From contig CAJNOL010000141.1 in NCBI GenBank assembly GCA_905250125.1, forward strand, positions 166,667 through 230,666: DNA of 64,000 nucleotides. The letters are read 5' to 3'. Origin of the DNA: Rotaria sordida (lineage: Eukaryota; Rotifera; Eurotatoria; Philodinida; Philodinidae). A model generated the notes under the pieces. The model ran no database searches, was not told the DNA's origin, and saw only the letters and a program-made list of their open reading frames with translations. Every line of letters starts with the position of its first letter. Position 1 is the first letter of the stretch. The position numbers and the translations under genes are program-made. Positions 1 through 14,516 of this stretch are shown here, piece after piece.

Positions 1-809
1 AAATGTGCTTTCTGATTTTTTTCGCTCTCCTAGTGAAGTAGAACTTTGTTTCTGACAATGTATCTTACTAAACCTGAGGAATTTGAGGTTATTGGGGAGC
101 AAAGACGAACCTATGCTCCCAAAATCCGCTTTCAAATCCGAATCAAATCCTAAAGTCTTTGATTCCAAATCCCCAATCTGTTGTATATTTGTTGTACCTT
201 TATTATTGGACAAAAAAAAAGTAGACTGGCGCTTTAGAACATTAATACTTCTTCAGAAAGATTTTGTTGGCAAAATATCTGTCGACGAACGATATTATTA
301 CCATTGAAATTACTCCTAAACAATCGAAACTGGTTTTGTATGGCGGCACTCTCGATTTTAAGGTTTTAACCCTTTGGTTACGGATTTTTTTTGCAAAGAT
401 GACAAAAAATGAGGGTTTACCCATAGATGCCTGGAATCAGATATATATGTCAAAGGAAAAAAATGGATTGCATTAGGCTTCAATCAACACCATAAAATTT
501 AGTACTTGTACGGTAGAGTAGAATTATCCAAAGCCTTGCAGAATCTTTCGTGTCGCTTCATGAATAACCTTGCGGTTTCATATCATGATATAGATGTAAT
601 AAAATTGAGCGTCTGATCTTCTGTAAGATTAACACTTCAGCAGTAATTCAAACTTTCTCGAGCGACAATAATCTAAAAATCATCATTGTTACTTCTATTC
701 GCGAGAGGACAGCGATCGCCAGATCACCGACGTGCTGGATCCGTCAGTACTGATTACTCGAATACTAGTAAAGAAATTTATATTTTGAATTTTTTTTCAT
801 TTCATAGTA
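1..809. other. gene-free flank
   Basis: No exon chain, splice-bounded reading frame or recognisable protein was found on either strand. Open frames are short, unspliced and lack coding bias. The stretch from 700 to 790 is more GC-rich than its surroundings and may belong to the fold-back repeat that follows. Confidence 0.5.
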
Positions 810-1440
810 AAACATATACAATAAGCACCAAAGTTATTCAACAAGGTTTATTTTCTATTTTTCTTCAATGCCGCAAGCGCTAAAAAGAATGCAAATAGTG
901 ATTCGAATAGAGAAAATTGTTTTTCAAAGAAATATCAGGATATAAAAATTTTAATCAGTCTCCAAAAGATAGGGACTCTAGAAAACCAAAAGGATAGGTT
1001 TTTAGAGCCCAGAACGGATAAATATAATTATTAGATGAGATATAGTCATCTTACAGAAGTTCCTAAAGTTGATTTTTCTTCAATTTCCTATAGAAAAAAA
1101 ACATTTCTTGACTCTCAATCAAATTACGATATCTCAGCTAAAAAACGTCACAGAGACCTTGGGAATGTCTCAATTTGTAGAGCATAGTTTACTCTGTTGT
1201 TTCATGTAGTCCAAATAATATTATATTTATGCGTTCTAGATGTCGACAAACTACGGCTCTAGTTTTCCGGAATCTTGATCTTTGTGAATATGATAATAAT
1301 TTTTATTTCTTTAGATTCTTATTGGAAACCATTTTCTCCTGCTCGAATCTCTATTTGAATTCTTTCTAATGCTTATGATAGCAAAACAATTTGACAAAAA
1401 ACCTTGTTGAATAATTTTAGTACTCATTGTATATAACATC
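810..1440. repeat. fold-back (inverted-repeat) element
   Basis: The left arm (about 810-1030) and the right arm (about 1205-1440) are imperfect reverse complements. Matching blocks include ATTCAACAAGGTTTATTTTC at the left against the complement of the segment near 1395-1425, and TAGAGCCCAGAACGGATAAA near 1000-1020 against the complement of 1220-1255. The single-copy centre is about 170 bp. No long reading frame lies inside. This is the shape of a decayed fold-back or MITE-type non-autonomous DNA transposon. Ends are approximate and no target-site duplication was identified. Confidence 0.6.
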
Positions 1441-2033
1441 TTCCATCGATGAACATCTCTAAATATTGAACACATTTCTAAAGTCCCGACTATGTTCATT
1501 TAAGAGAGGTTTTATTGTAGATACGAATGTAAGAATTCAAAACTTTTGCTGTAGATTTTCTTCATAATAATCAATTACTTTTATTGTTAAAATTGTTATC
1601 TAGATTGTCAGAATCGAATTGGAAAATAACAAGCAAAAAACAAACAATCCTGATAAATCATCGAAATATTAATAAATATCCATTTTTAAAAAGAAGATTG
1701 AATTAGTGCATGTAAAGCACAATTGATTCTGTTGTTTATTTGAGAAAGAAAAAAAAACAAATGGGAGCAATAGTATTTTTTTTTCTCTCTCTCATATCTA
1801 AGCATCAACATAAAAGAAAAAGAAAAAAAAAGATCACGTTGGACAAAAGTAATGGTCTTATATATTTGACTCTCTAATTATAATCTATAGAGGTATTTAG
1901 AATGAGAGAAACACTCGAGAAAGAAAAAAAGAAGAAACTTTTCTAGAAGACAAAAGAAAAAAACGACAGAAAAGTAAGTAATATACTAAGAACACTGTTG
2001 GTCGGTTTATTATCGTTCATAGGATTGAATTTC
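1441..2033. other. intergenic, 3' flank of ATP synthase gene
   Basis: AT-rich with A-runs. It lies downstream of the ATP synthase beta stop codon, so it should hold that gene's 3' UTR. No other gene was seen. Confidence 0.45.
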
Positions 2034-4304
<2,271 letters not shown>

Positions 4305-4712
4305 AATTGTACAACTAGGTAGTCTGAAAATGAAAAATAAATTATGAAAAAATGAGTAAATTGTTTAGATGAAAAACAAAAGCAAAAGCGACGTAATTTA
4401 TCGTTTTCTAAGACCACAAAAGAGTTGTCTACATCGTAGAAAACAACTGATCATGTTCTTTAACGAGGTATCGTGTAAAGATTAATGGCGAGGTTTTTTA
4501 TGAATTGATAATAGATTTAAATAAAACAATCTTATTATAAAAGAATAAAATTCTAGAAAATAATATTTAATTAAATATATGAAACTATCTATCATAACAC
4601 ACTTATGCATTTTGTATCGAAGGATTTTGCTTAGTAACAAATTTTAAAATGAACAAAATTTTCATCACATATTCGTCGACTATGATACAATAATAAAGTG
4701 TGTATTGACAAG
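4305..4712. promoter_or_regulatory. shared upstream region of ATP5F1B and DRC9
   Basis: This 408-bp interval separates two divergently transcribed genes, so both core promoters probably lie here. The sequence CATTTTCAG on the minus strand, just upstream of the ATP synthase start, looks like a splice acceptor and suggests a non-coding first exon. No convincing TATA box can be assigned in such AT-rich DNA. Confidence 0.4.
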
Positions 4713-7700
4713 ATGTTCACATTGTCACCAGGTGATGCTCTTGATTATGCAGCAGTTTTTGAAGATGCTGCTGAAGAATTACATATTCTTGGTAAACTAG
4801 TTCCACCACATTATCAATATACAGAATCAGCTGATGAGGTTTGTTGATATAATAATAATAATAATAAAACAAAAAACAAAAACATCGATGTTTTTTTTTT
4901 CTCTATATTATTAAAGATTGTTCGTAATCAAATCGAACATGTATTAAATGCTCAACATAAAATTGAAGATGATTATGATGCACAAATATCACAACGAAGT
5001 CAATTACATCAAAATAAAACACATGATACACTTCAACAACCAAATGCAAAAGAAAGTCAAAAATTAATGGAAGAATTAAGTGCTGAATTAAAAAAGACTA
5101 CAGCGGATTTAAAAACAGGTGTTAATAAAATTAATCGAATGTTTAATCAAAATCCATTAACAGCAGATAATATGAAAAAAGTTGAACAAGATCGGTAAGC
5201 AACTATTTTTTTTAAGGTTCACACTTATGAGCAACCTTTAATGCGATGAAATTCTGTGTTTTATTATCATGACATTGAATAATAATTTTTCTATCAATCT
5301 TATTCATTTGTTTAAGTCAACTAAGATCTTTATTCATATAAAACAAAATTCTGGCATTGAACTACGTAAACGAAAAAGCATGCGTAGAGATAAGTCAAAC
5401 AGTTTTGTTTGGCTTAGTGCCGAATATGACAAGTAACATCCATACAAAACTGTCTTTAAGGCAACATCAATAATTAAAATAATTTTTCTAGTCTCATGCT
5501 CTTTACAGACAAATGATTCAAGACAAATCAATTGAAATTTCTTGAAGGAATGTTTCTTAATATAAATACTCTTTAAATATTTAATGTCAATACTCTAGGT
5601 TCAAAAAATATCGCCGTTTTCCATTATCTAACAAAAAGACCGCGGAAAATAGTAAGAAAAACAGTTCATAGAGCGTGATGACAGGTTATGGTGACATAAG
5701 ATGAAATTTAATGCTGTAATATAGTCGTTTCTAGCTATTTCCGAATATTGGAATGTTCCTTTTAGGAAGTGTCCATATTATCCAATTGAGATAATTATCA
5801 GTCACTAAAGATCCTTCAAATCTCTCTTTTTTTTACATATAACTTTTTAAAAAATCGAAAATTTTGCTCAAATTATAAAAGACTTTGCTTCTGGTCTATC
5901 TTCATTATCATTATTAATCAAAAATATTCATTTCTAATATAAGATTTTTTTACATGACCATTAACAACAGAAGAAACGATTGACATTATATAAGTTTAAT
6001 AATATGTGCCTCTAGGGAATTGTTCTATGTATGTCAAGAAGCAGAAGTTAAAATTGCAAGATGTCATCGAATAACATATTCACAAAAGAACGAATTTGAC
6101 TATATTTATTTTTTAACATCATTTAACTTTATTCACACAAAAAAAAGAAGAAAAAGTTAATAATGAAATATTTGTTTTATTTCTTTAGTATTTATTTTGA
6201 AAAATTATTAACAAAATCAATTCTTGCTCTTAATGATCATAAATCTATTGAACCACTTAAAATGATGGTTGAAAAAGAACAAGAATCAAAAAGTCAATTT
6301 ATTCATGTCGTTCGAAGGTATGTCTACTTATTACATAAAATACTAATAATATCTTTATTTTAATATGCATAATAAACTAATGATAGGTTTTTTAAATTCG
6401 TATGAACAGTTTATAATTTGATGTTTACTTCAATGAAAATGATAATCCTTTTTTATATATAATAAAAGATAAATTGTAATACGCCATTAAATAACAACAA
6501 AATATGATCTGGAAAAGTCTTTAAGAGATACTTCATATAATTAAATACATGCTTTCGTTGTTATTTATATTTAATTCACTCAAAATATTTTAGAGAGTTC
6601 GTTCTAAGCACAAATGTTGAAAGCTTTCTTGTCGTTTTTTTCTTCATAAACAAAAAGATCAGATAATTAAAGATCATTGTAATGTATAAGTAATTGCAAG
6701 TGGCACTGACTTTAAGAGCTATTCAATTCAAAAAGTTATTAAAAAATATAAGAATAAGATTTAATTATTTGTTAAAATAATCCAACTCCGTGTCTTCAAT
6801 ACACTGCTTTGGCTTTAAATATATGCTATTCATTAAAAGGTCAACAAGAACTTAGTTTAATTGCGTTATTTCGGCTGAAAAGTTCAAATGATACAAAAAA
6901 GCATTGGGTTCATCTATTTCAACATTGTTTTTTGATAAATTGAGAGAAATACTTAGGTTAAAATATTCATTATAGATTTGTTCATTAAATTTCCGAATTG
7001 TTTTTAGATACATTAGAAAATTTTAATAAGGTATTCATATAAAAATATGCTATTCTTTTGCATTTTTTTTTTAAATTTTTTTTTTCTATCATTTATTATG
7101 AACAATAAATAAATTTAATTATATCTAGTGAAGAAGAAAGTCGTCAACGAATAAAAGAATTAGCACAAAGTATTCAAAATATTCGTCAAGAAAAAATTAC
7201 GGAATTAGCACGACGTGCTGAAGTAATAGCTTATCAAAAAGATCAATTACAAGAAGCAAAAGCTAAAGCACAACTTGAAATTACATATGAAAAGAAAAAA
7301 TGTGAAAATCATCTTGAACAAATACGTGAACGTTGTTTTATTGCTGAACAAGACATGCGTCGAGAACAAGAGGTAATGAATAATAAATTCTTTTTGTGTT
7401 TTATTATTTTTCAAATTTCATTGTTTCTTTATTTTCTTCATAATAGGCATTAGAAAATCGTTCCGAAGACGAAATGAAATGTAATTCCGAAACAGAAAAT
7501 TTCTTACGTGTTTTTATAAAAGTATTAAAAAAATGTCGTATTTTTTAAATATAAAATTTTATTTTTAACTAGGATACAGGTCAAAAAACTGATGAATGGC
7601 TTGAAAAATATAATCAAGAAACAGCTGCCTTACAAACTCAATTAGATAAGTTAAAAGCTGCACGTGCAACTGATTTAGCAACTTATCAAAGAATTGCTGC

Positions 7701-7965
7701 TGATGTAAGAGAAAAACTAAAAAACAATGTGTTAATTATGAAACTGTTTGTTTTGTTTTTTTTTTCGTAGTTTACTCAATATGAAAAAGTTGTACGTGAT
7801 GATCGAGCAGAAAAAGAACGTCGTCGACGACAATTGGAACGTGAAGAACAACAAATGACTGCTGCTGTTAAAATACAATCATGGTGGAGAGGAATGCTTG
7901 TGAGACATGCAATTGGACCATATAAAAAGAAAAAAGGAAAAAAAGGCAAAAAGAAGAAAAAATGA
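4713..7965 (+). CDS. DRC9: dynein regulatory complex protein 9 (IQ domain-containing protein G)
   Basis: Subunit of the nexin-dynein regulatory complex of motile cilia, which links outer-doublet microtubules and controls dynein. Exons: 4713-4838, 4917-5194, 6189-6317, 7129-7372, 7447-7521, 7573-7704, 7771-7965, giving 392 residues (vertebrate IQCG is slightly longer). The N-terminus is acidic. Long charged helices (about residues 85-355) are predicted coiled coil. An IQ motif (AAVKIQSWWRGMLVRHAIG) sits at about 360-378, followed by a poly-lysine tail, the same C-terminal arrangement as IQCG. Two introns (5195-6188 and 6318-7128) are about ten times larger than the rest, and no extra exon was found in them. 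Identity rests on the IQ and tail layout plus coiled-coil similarity recalled for the family. Confidence 0.85.
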
Positions 7966-10022
7966 AAAAACAATTATCTAGAATTTTCTTTTTGTGAAAA
8001 TTTGCTTTTTTTTCTATTTTGAATAATAAATAACATTTGATTCATATAACATATTTTCATTAAAAATGAGCTATTTAATATTCATAAATTTTAGCGTTTC
8101 CGGGTAAAGAAAAATGAAGTCATTTGTTGACAATACTTTTAAGGGTACTCAAATATAAATAGGAGAAAAAAAATTAGAAGACAAATAGTAATAAAAAAAT
8201 TAAAAAAAAATTTTTAATGTCAGTTATGAACTATAATCAATATTAATAAAGCTTCTTTTTGTTTTTTGTTTTAAATACATCATTGGTGTCATTGTATATA
8301 ATGTTTATCAATAAGAATTTATGTTTTTAGTAGGTTTTTTTCAATTGAAAGAAAAGAAAAAAGTTTCTTTATCAATGTTTATCTAAGAAAACTTAATGTA
8401 TACAGATATGAGTCTAATTAATTATGAAGATAGTATCAAATGCATGTGAATATTTTATGTGTATTTATTTGCATCATTTTGTTTCATAGGTAGATGTCAT
8501 CAAAATGTCAGTAGTATTCATCAAAAGTAAGATAGAAAATATTGATGAAGAAGAGAAAAAAGAAGAAGTTCTTTGATACTTATCCTAAGAATAATAAATG
8601 AGAAAACACCTAAAGTAAGTTTTTATTATATGAAACATTTTTTTTCTATTCTACTTCTAATTACATAACATATTCTTGTGTTTTTTTCTATGCCTACTCA
8701 TATAAAAAAAATATTTTATCGTGGAAGTCAGAAATAATATTTGTGTCAAACGGAAATGTTTTTCATGACAGATGGTTTAACAATATTGACTATAGAGTTC
8801 AAAGTACTGTTTCACAGTTATAGATTAAACACCTGCTTTCTACATAGCATACCAGTTTTTAGATATGTTAATGAACAAATGAATATATTGCAGTATCAGA
8901 TACGTGATTTAAACATTAATGAATTCAGTATATTTTTCTTTTTTTTTAAATACTATTTCAGATTACAGAAAAATGAGCACACAATGATCAAATGTCACAC
9001 CTATAGGGTTGTAAATAATGCCGACGAAGACGAGGAAGCTTTCTTTGCACAATAAAATATTTTACTCCATTTTTTTCTCTATTGTTCTCTGAGTTAGTTG
9101 CCCGGATAAACGGTATCATTCAGGTCAGACCTAGTTTTATTCGTTTCTTTTTATTTTTCTCCTTTTTATAATTATGTGTTCCATGTCTGCAGTTGATTTA
9201 CTTTCGGAGAAACTTTTTAAATTAAAAACATATTCCCTATTATATTGTTTGACTTTCTAACAACTTTTTTTCTTAATCATTTTTCATTTCTTGTCCTTGA
9301 AAATAAAAATAGTTTTTTGATGCCTCGAATAAGTATTATTTTTTTTCTTTTTCATCAATATGTTTTCCTAACCTATCATTAGTATATCGCTTTCTTTTAG
9401 TTATTATATAAATCTTTCTTAAGAAAAAATTAATGAATAAGTATATTAAAAATAGTGCAAATTTGTTTTTCTTTTTACAGCATTCTTTTTTGCAAATAAT
9501 CCCCTGAGGAAATGGCTTTTGACAGCGAGACTTCATAAAAAATATAGCATTCATATAGATGTAAAGAGCCTATTACAATTAAAGCGCAATATGACACTCA
9601 TATGGGAAAGAAAAAAATATGTCAAAAAGTACTTCTTTTGAGAGGCACTTTTCAATAAACTACTAGATTATTCAATAAAAGTAAGAACAACCATGTTGAT
9701 TAAAGAAATTAGTGTTGATTAAAAATGAAAATTATACTTCAATAAAGAAATATGTGATTTAATAATATTAGTTCATCACAAAGCATTGCATTTCAAACTA
9801 GACAAACATTAATATTGCTCTAGATTTTTTTTCTTTACTACAATGGGTAAATCGCTAGTTAACCTATAATATATTTTAATACAAAAATTATCTTTCATAT
9901 GTGTAGTTTAACTAAGATTCAGTTTTCTTTACATAAAAGTTAAAATCCTTGTTTTGAACAACACATTAATATCATATATTTGTTTCTTTTTCATTTAGAT
10001 ATTCTTCATTAAGTAATTTAAA
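7966..10022. other. gene-free stretch between DRC9 and GPCR
   Basis: Two kilobases, very AT-rich. It contains the DRC9 3' UTR at the left (several AATAAA-like sites near 8020-8035) and the GPCR promoter at the right. A 104-codon frame at 8741-9055 lacks similarity and splice context and I do not call it. No repeat with clear boundaries was seen. Confidence 0.4.
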
Positions 10023-11575
10023 ATGGGCGATTCTGATATGTTAAATTCATGTTCACGCTTTGAACCACCATTCTATTTATCTGCAATGTGTCGACAGAGA
10101 TCAACGAATAATACAGAGGAGTGTAAAGATTTCGTAACGTTGATATTTTTTTTAAAGGCTGATTGTTATATAAGTCGAATATTTTATCCAGTAACTATAT
10201 TCTTAATTGTGATTGGTACAATACTTAATTTATTTTCTTTATATTGTTTTCTTAAAATGAATAAACGTAATTCTCAAAATGTTTATTTATCTGTATTATC
10301 ATTAGGTGATACAATTAATCTACATATTAATTTTACTTTACCAATATTAAGACAAATTGGAACATTTGATGATTATTTTCGTAATTCAAATATTTTATGT
10401 CGTTTAACGGGTGTATTCACAGAATTTTTTTTAATATTTCCAACATGGATTATTGTTTTATTAACAATGGAACGTTTAATTTGTATATCATGGCCATTAA
10501 AACGTCGTCCATCTTATACACAAATACGAGCAAAAATATCTATAATTATATTAGCAATAATTGTCATATTATTAAGTATATATCGTTTATTTGATTTAAA
10601 AGGTATTGATCAAGTTAGTGTATTTTCTGTTGTTGCATGTAATGGTACACATAAATCAATTGATTTTATGAGAGATCTTAATTTAATGATATGGGCTATA
10701 GTACCTGAATGTTTTACATTAATAATGAGTTTAATTATAATATATCAAATAAAATTAGCTACACAAAAATTTCAACCAAATCCTTCTAAAGCTCGTCAAT
10801 CACAATATAATCAAGCAACAAAAACAGTTTTACTTATATCAATTTTATTTCTTTGTTTTCATACACCAACTGGTATATATTTGATATTCTATATGATAAA
10901 TATTTAAATTTTTATTTTTGTTTCTAGGTATAATGATTGCTCTAGATTTAATTTATGGACATAATGAAAAAACATTGGGTATAATGATAATTCTTGTTTC
11001 AAGAAAATTGACTATTATTCTTTATGAAATAAGTTTATGTTGTAAATTTTTTATTTATAATCAAACATTTCGAAATTTTAAGTAAGTTTTTCATTGAATT
11101 ATCGATTTTTAGAAATTTTTTTTTAGCATTGTTTATATCAAAATATCTATTGAATTAATTATTGTTTTGTTTTGATTTTCGTAGAGGAATTTTACATACA
11201 TCAATTTTTCGTTTTACTCGTCGAACAAATTCAGCTAAATTAGGTCGACCTGCTCTTGAAAATTCACGTGATTGTCCACAACATCGAACAATTCATTTCG
11301 GTCCAAAAAAACAATCAATTACTTCTCCAGGAAGTCAAACTGATTCATTGTTAAAAAGTGTTGAAGAACATCATAATATCGTTAAAAATCATACTCAACG
11401 AACACGATCAACAAGTCTATCAAGAATAAATCGAGAACATCAAACAATGGCTGTTCATATGAATAAAGCAACCGAATCTATACAAGTATCATCAACACGA
11501 ACACCTGAGTTGTTAAGATATTCAAAAGAAAAACGACAACCATTATATCTTACAGGACATCAAATAACTTTATGA
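10023..11575 (+). CDS. class A (rhodopsin-like) G protein-coupled receptor
   Basis: Seven-helix plasma-membrane receptor, probably for a peptide ligand. Exons: 10023-10872, 10928-11081, 11185-11575; 464 residues. Helices lie at about 55-78 (TM1), 87-107, 125-150, 171-187, 219-243, 267-286 and 293-320. Cys126 at the top of TM3 and Cys206 in extracellular loop 2 can form the conserved disulfide; loop 2 also carries an NGT glycosylation site. The DRY motif is ERL (150-152), followed by ICISWPLK. TM6 lacks the usual CWxP, and the NPxxY region is replaced by a CCKFFIYNQTF segment. This pattern recalls the divergent FMRFamide/peptide-receptor-like GPCRs of invertebrates. The cytoplasmic tail is long, Ser/Thr/His-rich and disordered. 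The ligand cannot be read from sequence. Confidence 0.88.
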
Positions 11576-12157
11576 AAAAAAAAATAATTAACTTAAATGT
11601 TTAAAGATATTGATTGTTGTTTCTGTTTGTTTTTTGTTGTTGTTGTCGTTGTTATAGTCTCAATAATTTATCAGATCAGTATTTAGTAACTTATTTCGTT
11701 CTTTATATTAGTTATCAATATTTCAAAATAATAAATTATTACATGTTATGTTGTTCTTGTTGTTTTAGGTTTATAATTAATGTTATGAATTTGAATTTAT
11801 TTATTCGGTTGAGTATGTTCATGTATATTTATAGAATAGTTCCTGATTTTGATTAATGATATTGATATAATGCTGAAATTTCCTCTTTCCTGATCAAAAT
11901 GCTCAAATATGAACATAAATAAACCATTTTTTTTTTAGTTCATTTTATAAACTATACACAACCTGAGGCTAAGTAAATCGAATTGATTGTCTGAACAATA
12001 TAAGAATAAAACCTCATATGTATATAGTTGCCAGAATAAATAACCTTCAACAAGCATGCACGGATTTCAATTGAATCTGTCCTTCTACTTGAACAGGTTT
12101 CTTCTTTACTTTCTTACTCACTCTCTCTGTCTCTTGCACTTTCATTTTCAGTATTAT
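11576..12157. other. convergent 3' region
   Basis: Lies between the stop codons of the GPCR (+) and the Q/S/R-rich protein (-), so it holds both 3' UTRs. It is T-rich with CT runs near 12100-12140. No further gene was found. Confidence 0.45.
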
Positions 12158-13066
12158 TTACGAATTGGCAACAGTAGTAGTCACCATCATTATAGTTTGT
12201 TGTTTATCAGGTGAGTCATTTTGATTTTTTGATAAATTTGTTCGTTGTCGAGTATATTGATGATCTAATTGATGTTGTCGTTGATAAGGTTGATTTGGCG
12301 TTGTTGTATGTAATACACGAACTTGTTGACGAGAATGATTAACATAATTAAGAAAATTTTCTGGATTTCGTATATCGTTTTTAAATGTTGATGATATATT
12401 TGATGTTGTTGAATTCTTTTTCTCACCTAATACACGTCGTAAAACTATATCATCATTTTGTGGACGTTTTATACGTGCAGAAAAATTTTGTTGTTTTAAA
12501 TTACGTTGACGTTCAATTTGTTTTATTGATTGACGAATATAATCATATACTGTACGATATTGATAATGATATTTTCGTTGTGATGAATTAGATGTATTAT
12601 ATGATGATGAACTAGCAGTTTTTAAACGAGGTAATTGTTGTTGTTGTTGTGAATGTTGTGAATGTTGACTACGTGGTGATGGTGATCGTGAAGTAGATAT
12701 ATGAGAACGATAATCACTATTATTTGTAGCAGATTTTTCTCGTTTTGGTTCTTCCATATGTGTATTACGATATACAACATCAGGTGCTGGTGCTATTTGT
12801 GCTATTTTATCAGAATGTCGTTGCCAACCAGAAGGTGATATTGATGAATCACGACTATCAGAATTATTAACATGTACACGAAAAGTAGGTGCTGTTGCTA
12901 GACGTTTTTTTTGTTGACGTGAACGAAGTTCGACAGAAGGATTCGAACGTAGTTGTTGATCTTTAGTTGGACTATTATTATGTGGTAATTTTAATAAAAG
13001 TACACTAGGAGGTGGGGTATGTTTTTTACGAAAATATAATGTTAAATCGATATCCGTAGCAGCCAT
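12158..13066 (-). CDS. hypothetical Q/S/R-rich low-complexity protein
   Basis: Single-exon frame of 302 residues beginning MAATDIDLTLYFRKKH. I do not recognise a family. The product is strongly basic and largely disordered: a poly-Gln run near residues 138-143, SRSPSPRSQHSQHSQ just before it, and many Asn/Ser/Arg stretches. One better-structured patch, about residues 165-215 (TVYDYIRQSIKQIERQRNLK onward), could form a helix. No signal peptide or membrane segment is visible. Codon choice (A/T-ending) matches the neighbouring genes and the frame is uninterrupted for over 900 bp in AT-rich DNA, which supports a real gene. It is divergent from the 588-residue gene to the right. Confidence 0.7.
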   Translation of the reverse strand: MAATDIDLTLYFRKKHTPPPSVLLLKLPHNNSPTKDQQLRSNPSVELRSRQQKKRLATAPTFRVHVNNSDSRDSSISPSGWQRHSDKIAQIAPAPDVVYRNTHMEEPKREKSATNNSDYRSHISTSRSPSPRSQHSQHSQQQQQLPRLKTASSSSYNTSNSSQRKYHYQYRTVYDYIRQSIKQIERQRNLKQQNFSARIKRPQNDDIVLRRVLGEKKNSTTSNISSTFKNDIRNPENFLNYVNHSRQQVRVLHTTTPNQPYQRQHQLDHQYTRQRTNLSKNQNDSPDKQQTIMMVTTTVANS

Positions 13067-14516
13067 TATTTGTATTTGCGTTATTCGTCGTTTTATACGT
13101 TAGAGAACAGTGAACTGATGTATGCTCACATTTCTTTTTTCTGTAACTAGACACTTGAATGACAAGTGTTCTACATAATAGTTACAATTACAGAACCACG
13201 TTAATTCCATTTAAAAAAAAAAGTTTTTTTTATGTTCGATAGTGTTATTATTTCATTCTATCCTATCGCATACACACATTTTCTTTGTCTGTTTCGATTG
13301 ACTCGAGGTGCCCCCTTTCAGATTCTTCTTTCTTGTTCTTCAATTTTCTTCTTTTATAATGATGATCGTCGTCATACATTTTTTAATTGTATATCCAAAA
13401 TTGTAGTAATAACTTTTTTAAATGTAAATTTTCTATGCATCAATAAATTGTTAAAGTAAAAAAAGAAAAATGAATAAACTATGCATGAATTTTGTTTTTG
13501 GCTTTTTGTTCAAATCTTTTTACTCATGTTCATTAAATGGATGAATACAGATTTAGGCACTTCTGCAGATTGACGATACCCTCGAAACTAATTGGTCAAA
13601 CTGGCAAGGCACATTAAAGAGTGTGAATGCCGCTGTTCTGTAGATGTACTTAGATTTAACTTCATGATGATTCAATAAAGATTTTTGATTTATGAGAATT
13701 ATATGTCATCTTATTAAAAGATAAGAATTGAGATTTAAGGCACTTCAATTCCTTTTTTTGTCTTATTGAATTTCAATCAACTCGAAGTAACCAACAATTT
13801 TCTTTTTTTTTTTGTGCTTTCACTCTTGACATCAGATTCAAGAACAAAGATTACTTTTCATGGTCGTCGATCCTCAAGAGTAAATAAATATCCTTTTGTT
13901 CGATTGACCAAGGATTTGATCTTGTTCTAAGGGTGAAAAAGAAAAAAAAAATTATAACACGTTTCCTTTTCGAAAAAAAAGAAAGAAAAAAGATGAATGA
14001 AAAAAAAAGTTCTCATTTCCTGTTTCTGTTTATATTTTGCAACTATCATCATTGATATGGTTCGTAGTCATCATTTTTTATTTTCTTCTTCTTGCCTTAT
14101 GTCAACAATATACACTAACACAATAGCAAGGTGAGAATAGACTAGAGCAAGAAAAGAAGAAGAAGAAGAAAAAAGAATAAACGAGAATCGAGTGTTGTCA
14201 CTACAGCTCTGATCTCAATACAATCCCTAACTCATTCATTTAAGTTTTTAATGCTTATAGAAAAAGAAAAAACAACGTTGAAAAGTAATCATCATCGCTT
14301 GTGATCGTTAAAGTTACGAAAAAAAACAGCATCAAAACATTTGCCTATCCGTTTTCGTCTACTGCATTATAATATTTCAAATGTTGATTTAAATAATCGT
14401 GCGTTTGTTTTTTCGTCTGTTATTCTTAAATTTTTGTCACCAGGTAAGTTTATATATAGTTTGTTTTTTTGTTACTTATCATAAGTCGTTTTTTTTTTCA
14501 AATAATCAGCTCATAC
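13067..14516. promoter_or_regulatory. divergent upstream region with a 5' UTR intron
   Basis: Separates the 12158-13066 gene (-) from the 14517-16637 gene (+). A consensus donor (CACCAG/GTAAGT, intron start 14444) pairs with an acceptor (AATAATCAG, ending 14509) to give a 66-bp intron just before the right-hand ATG, so that gene probably has a spliced 5' UTR. An imperfect palindrome lies at about 13141-13196. The remainder is AT-rich with A- and T-runs. Confidence 0.45.
13141..13196. repeat. imperfect palindrome upstream of the Q/S/R-rich gene
   Basis: The half CTGTAACTAGACACTTG is followed after five bases by CAAGTGTTC and then TAGTTACAATTACAG. It is a hairpin-capable dyad about 75 bp upstream of the minus-strand ATG. 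It may be a regulatory site or a tiny transposon relic; nothing decides between them. Confidence 0.4.

Noticed and set aside
8741..9055. 104-codon plus-strand frame
   Set aside because: No similarity, no splice context, Phe-rich run from T-rich DNA.
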